Shown: in pieces, positions 23,637 through 23,992 of the stretch
How positions within the stretch are numbered: position 1 is the stretch's first letter
Layout of the letters: each line of letters starts with the position of its first letter
NCBI GenBank assembly: GCA_964522665.1
Contig: CAZFVY010000108.1
Span: forward strand, 1-23,992
Direction: 5' to 3'
DNA length: 23,992 bases
From: CAZFVY01 sp964522665
Lineage (GTDB): Bacteria; Verrucomicrobiota; Verrucomicrobiia; Limisphaerales; CAZFVY01
Notes under the pieces: model-generated
Databases searched by the model: none
The model's input: the letters and a program-made list of their open reading frames with translations, nothing else
Told to the model about the DNA's origin: nothing
Made by a program: the position numbers and the translations under genes

Positions 23637-23734
23637 CAACCCGCTTCGGGGTTGGATCGGGACGGACCGGATACCCAAGGTTGCCCGCTTCGCGGGGCAA
23701 CCTTGGGCTTTGGGACGGAATCCCTCCAGGATTC
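23637..23734 (+). repeat. Family C hairpin and downstream box
   Basis: The palindrome CAACCCGCTTCGGGGTTG (23637-23654) abuts element A. It is followed by a 13-bp perfect stem CCCAAGGTTGCCC/GGGCAACCTTGGG (23674-23686 and 23695-23707), then by the box GGGCTTTGGGACGGAATCCC (23705-23724) and its small palindrome to 23734. This is the most complete family C unit in the window. Confidence 0.65.
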
Positions 23735-23937
23735 TTTCACTAGATCGTCTCCTAAAACCGAAGCATGCGACCACCGCTCAAAAAAACGGGCCGACACGAC
23801 TCGCAGGGCAGGATTTAGGCGCGTCTGCCCGGCTGGCGCGGCGCCCCCCTTTCGGGATCGTGGCGTGATTTCGGAGCGCGGCCGAGGCCGCCCGCGGCCG
23901 GTCGGCGCTAGTGTAGTGTCTCATAAATAACTGGTCG

Positions 23938-23977
23938 TTCGTTGCGCCGGATTGGGTCGGTGGCGAGGCGCAACGAA
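23938..23977. repeat. Hairpin at right window edge
   Basis: TTCGTTGCGCC (23938-23948) pairs perfectly with GGCGCAACGAA (23967-23977). Just left of it is the AT-rich block TAGTGTAGTGTCTCATAAAT (23909-23928), unlike the GC-rich surroundings and resembling an insertion-sequence end. The window stops before any transposase could be seen. Between 23735 and 23908 there is no supported gene. Confidence 0.4.
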
Positions 23978-23992
23978 GGAGCATCCCCGCGC

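Noticed and set aside
1..23992. CRISPR array
   Set aside because: Repeats are dispersed, inverted and irregularly spaced, with no run of regularly spaced direct repeats and no cas-like gene.

Overview
The window looks like a high-GC chromosomal segment from a member of the Verrucomicrobiota, probably a soil or freshwater lineage near Pedosphaera/Limisphaerales. This is inferred from gene content, since there is no rRNA or other phylogenetic marker. The pointers are a PSCyt2/PSD1 (DUF1549/DUF1553) protein beside a Tat-exported DUF1501 protein, an ECF sigma factor with a long membrane-anchored C-terminal tail, a protease ending in a DPDGDGFNNAQEFLAGSDPT-type calcium motif, and many palindromic intergenic repeats. 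I found no tRNA, rRNA or CRISPR array.

Left part (541-11096), all on the + strand: a large secreted metzincin-type zinc protease of the DUF5117/DUF4953 kind, a small two-helix membrane protein, a sigma factor fused to a transmembrane segment, coiled coil and DGH-type tail, an exported lytic transglycosylase, and the PSCyt2/PSD1-DUF1501 pair. A repeat-rich gap of about 640-650 bp lies on each side of the transglycosylase.

Middle (11151-13802): a MalK/UgpC-type ABC ATPase on the minus strand without permease genes, then an 830-bp gap holding a nested mobile-like element, then a Phd/VapC-type toxin-antitoxin pair with a probable leaderless promoter.

Right part (13842-23024), all on the minus strand: a tightly packed three-gene operon (exported cupredoxin, two-helix membrane adenylate cyclase with HAMP domain, outer-membrane beta-barrel protein); a two-gene operon (small exported protein, matrixin-like protease with carboxypeptidase-regulatory-like and calcium-type modules), coupled by an ATGA overlap; and an ABC exporter with fused membrane and ATPase domains.

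The most distinctive features are in the intergenic DNA. One family (termini TGGCGCTTACTTAAGC) has three copies, at both window edges and in the middle. The middle copy is longer by about 214 bp, and that excess is a second element with 18-bp perfect termini that also occurs as a separate copy near 5766-5932. Two other hairpin families (GGGACGGCTGAGA type and CCTTGGGCTTTAGGAC type) are scattered through the same gaps. Among the coding regions, the cupredoxin-cyclase-porin operon is the best candidate for a little-described signalling system.
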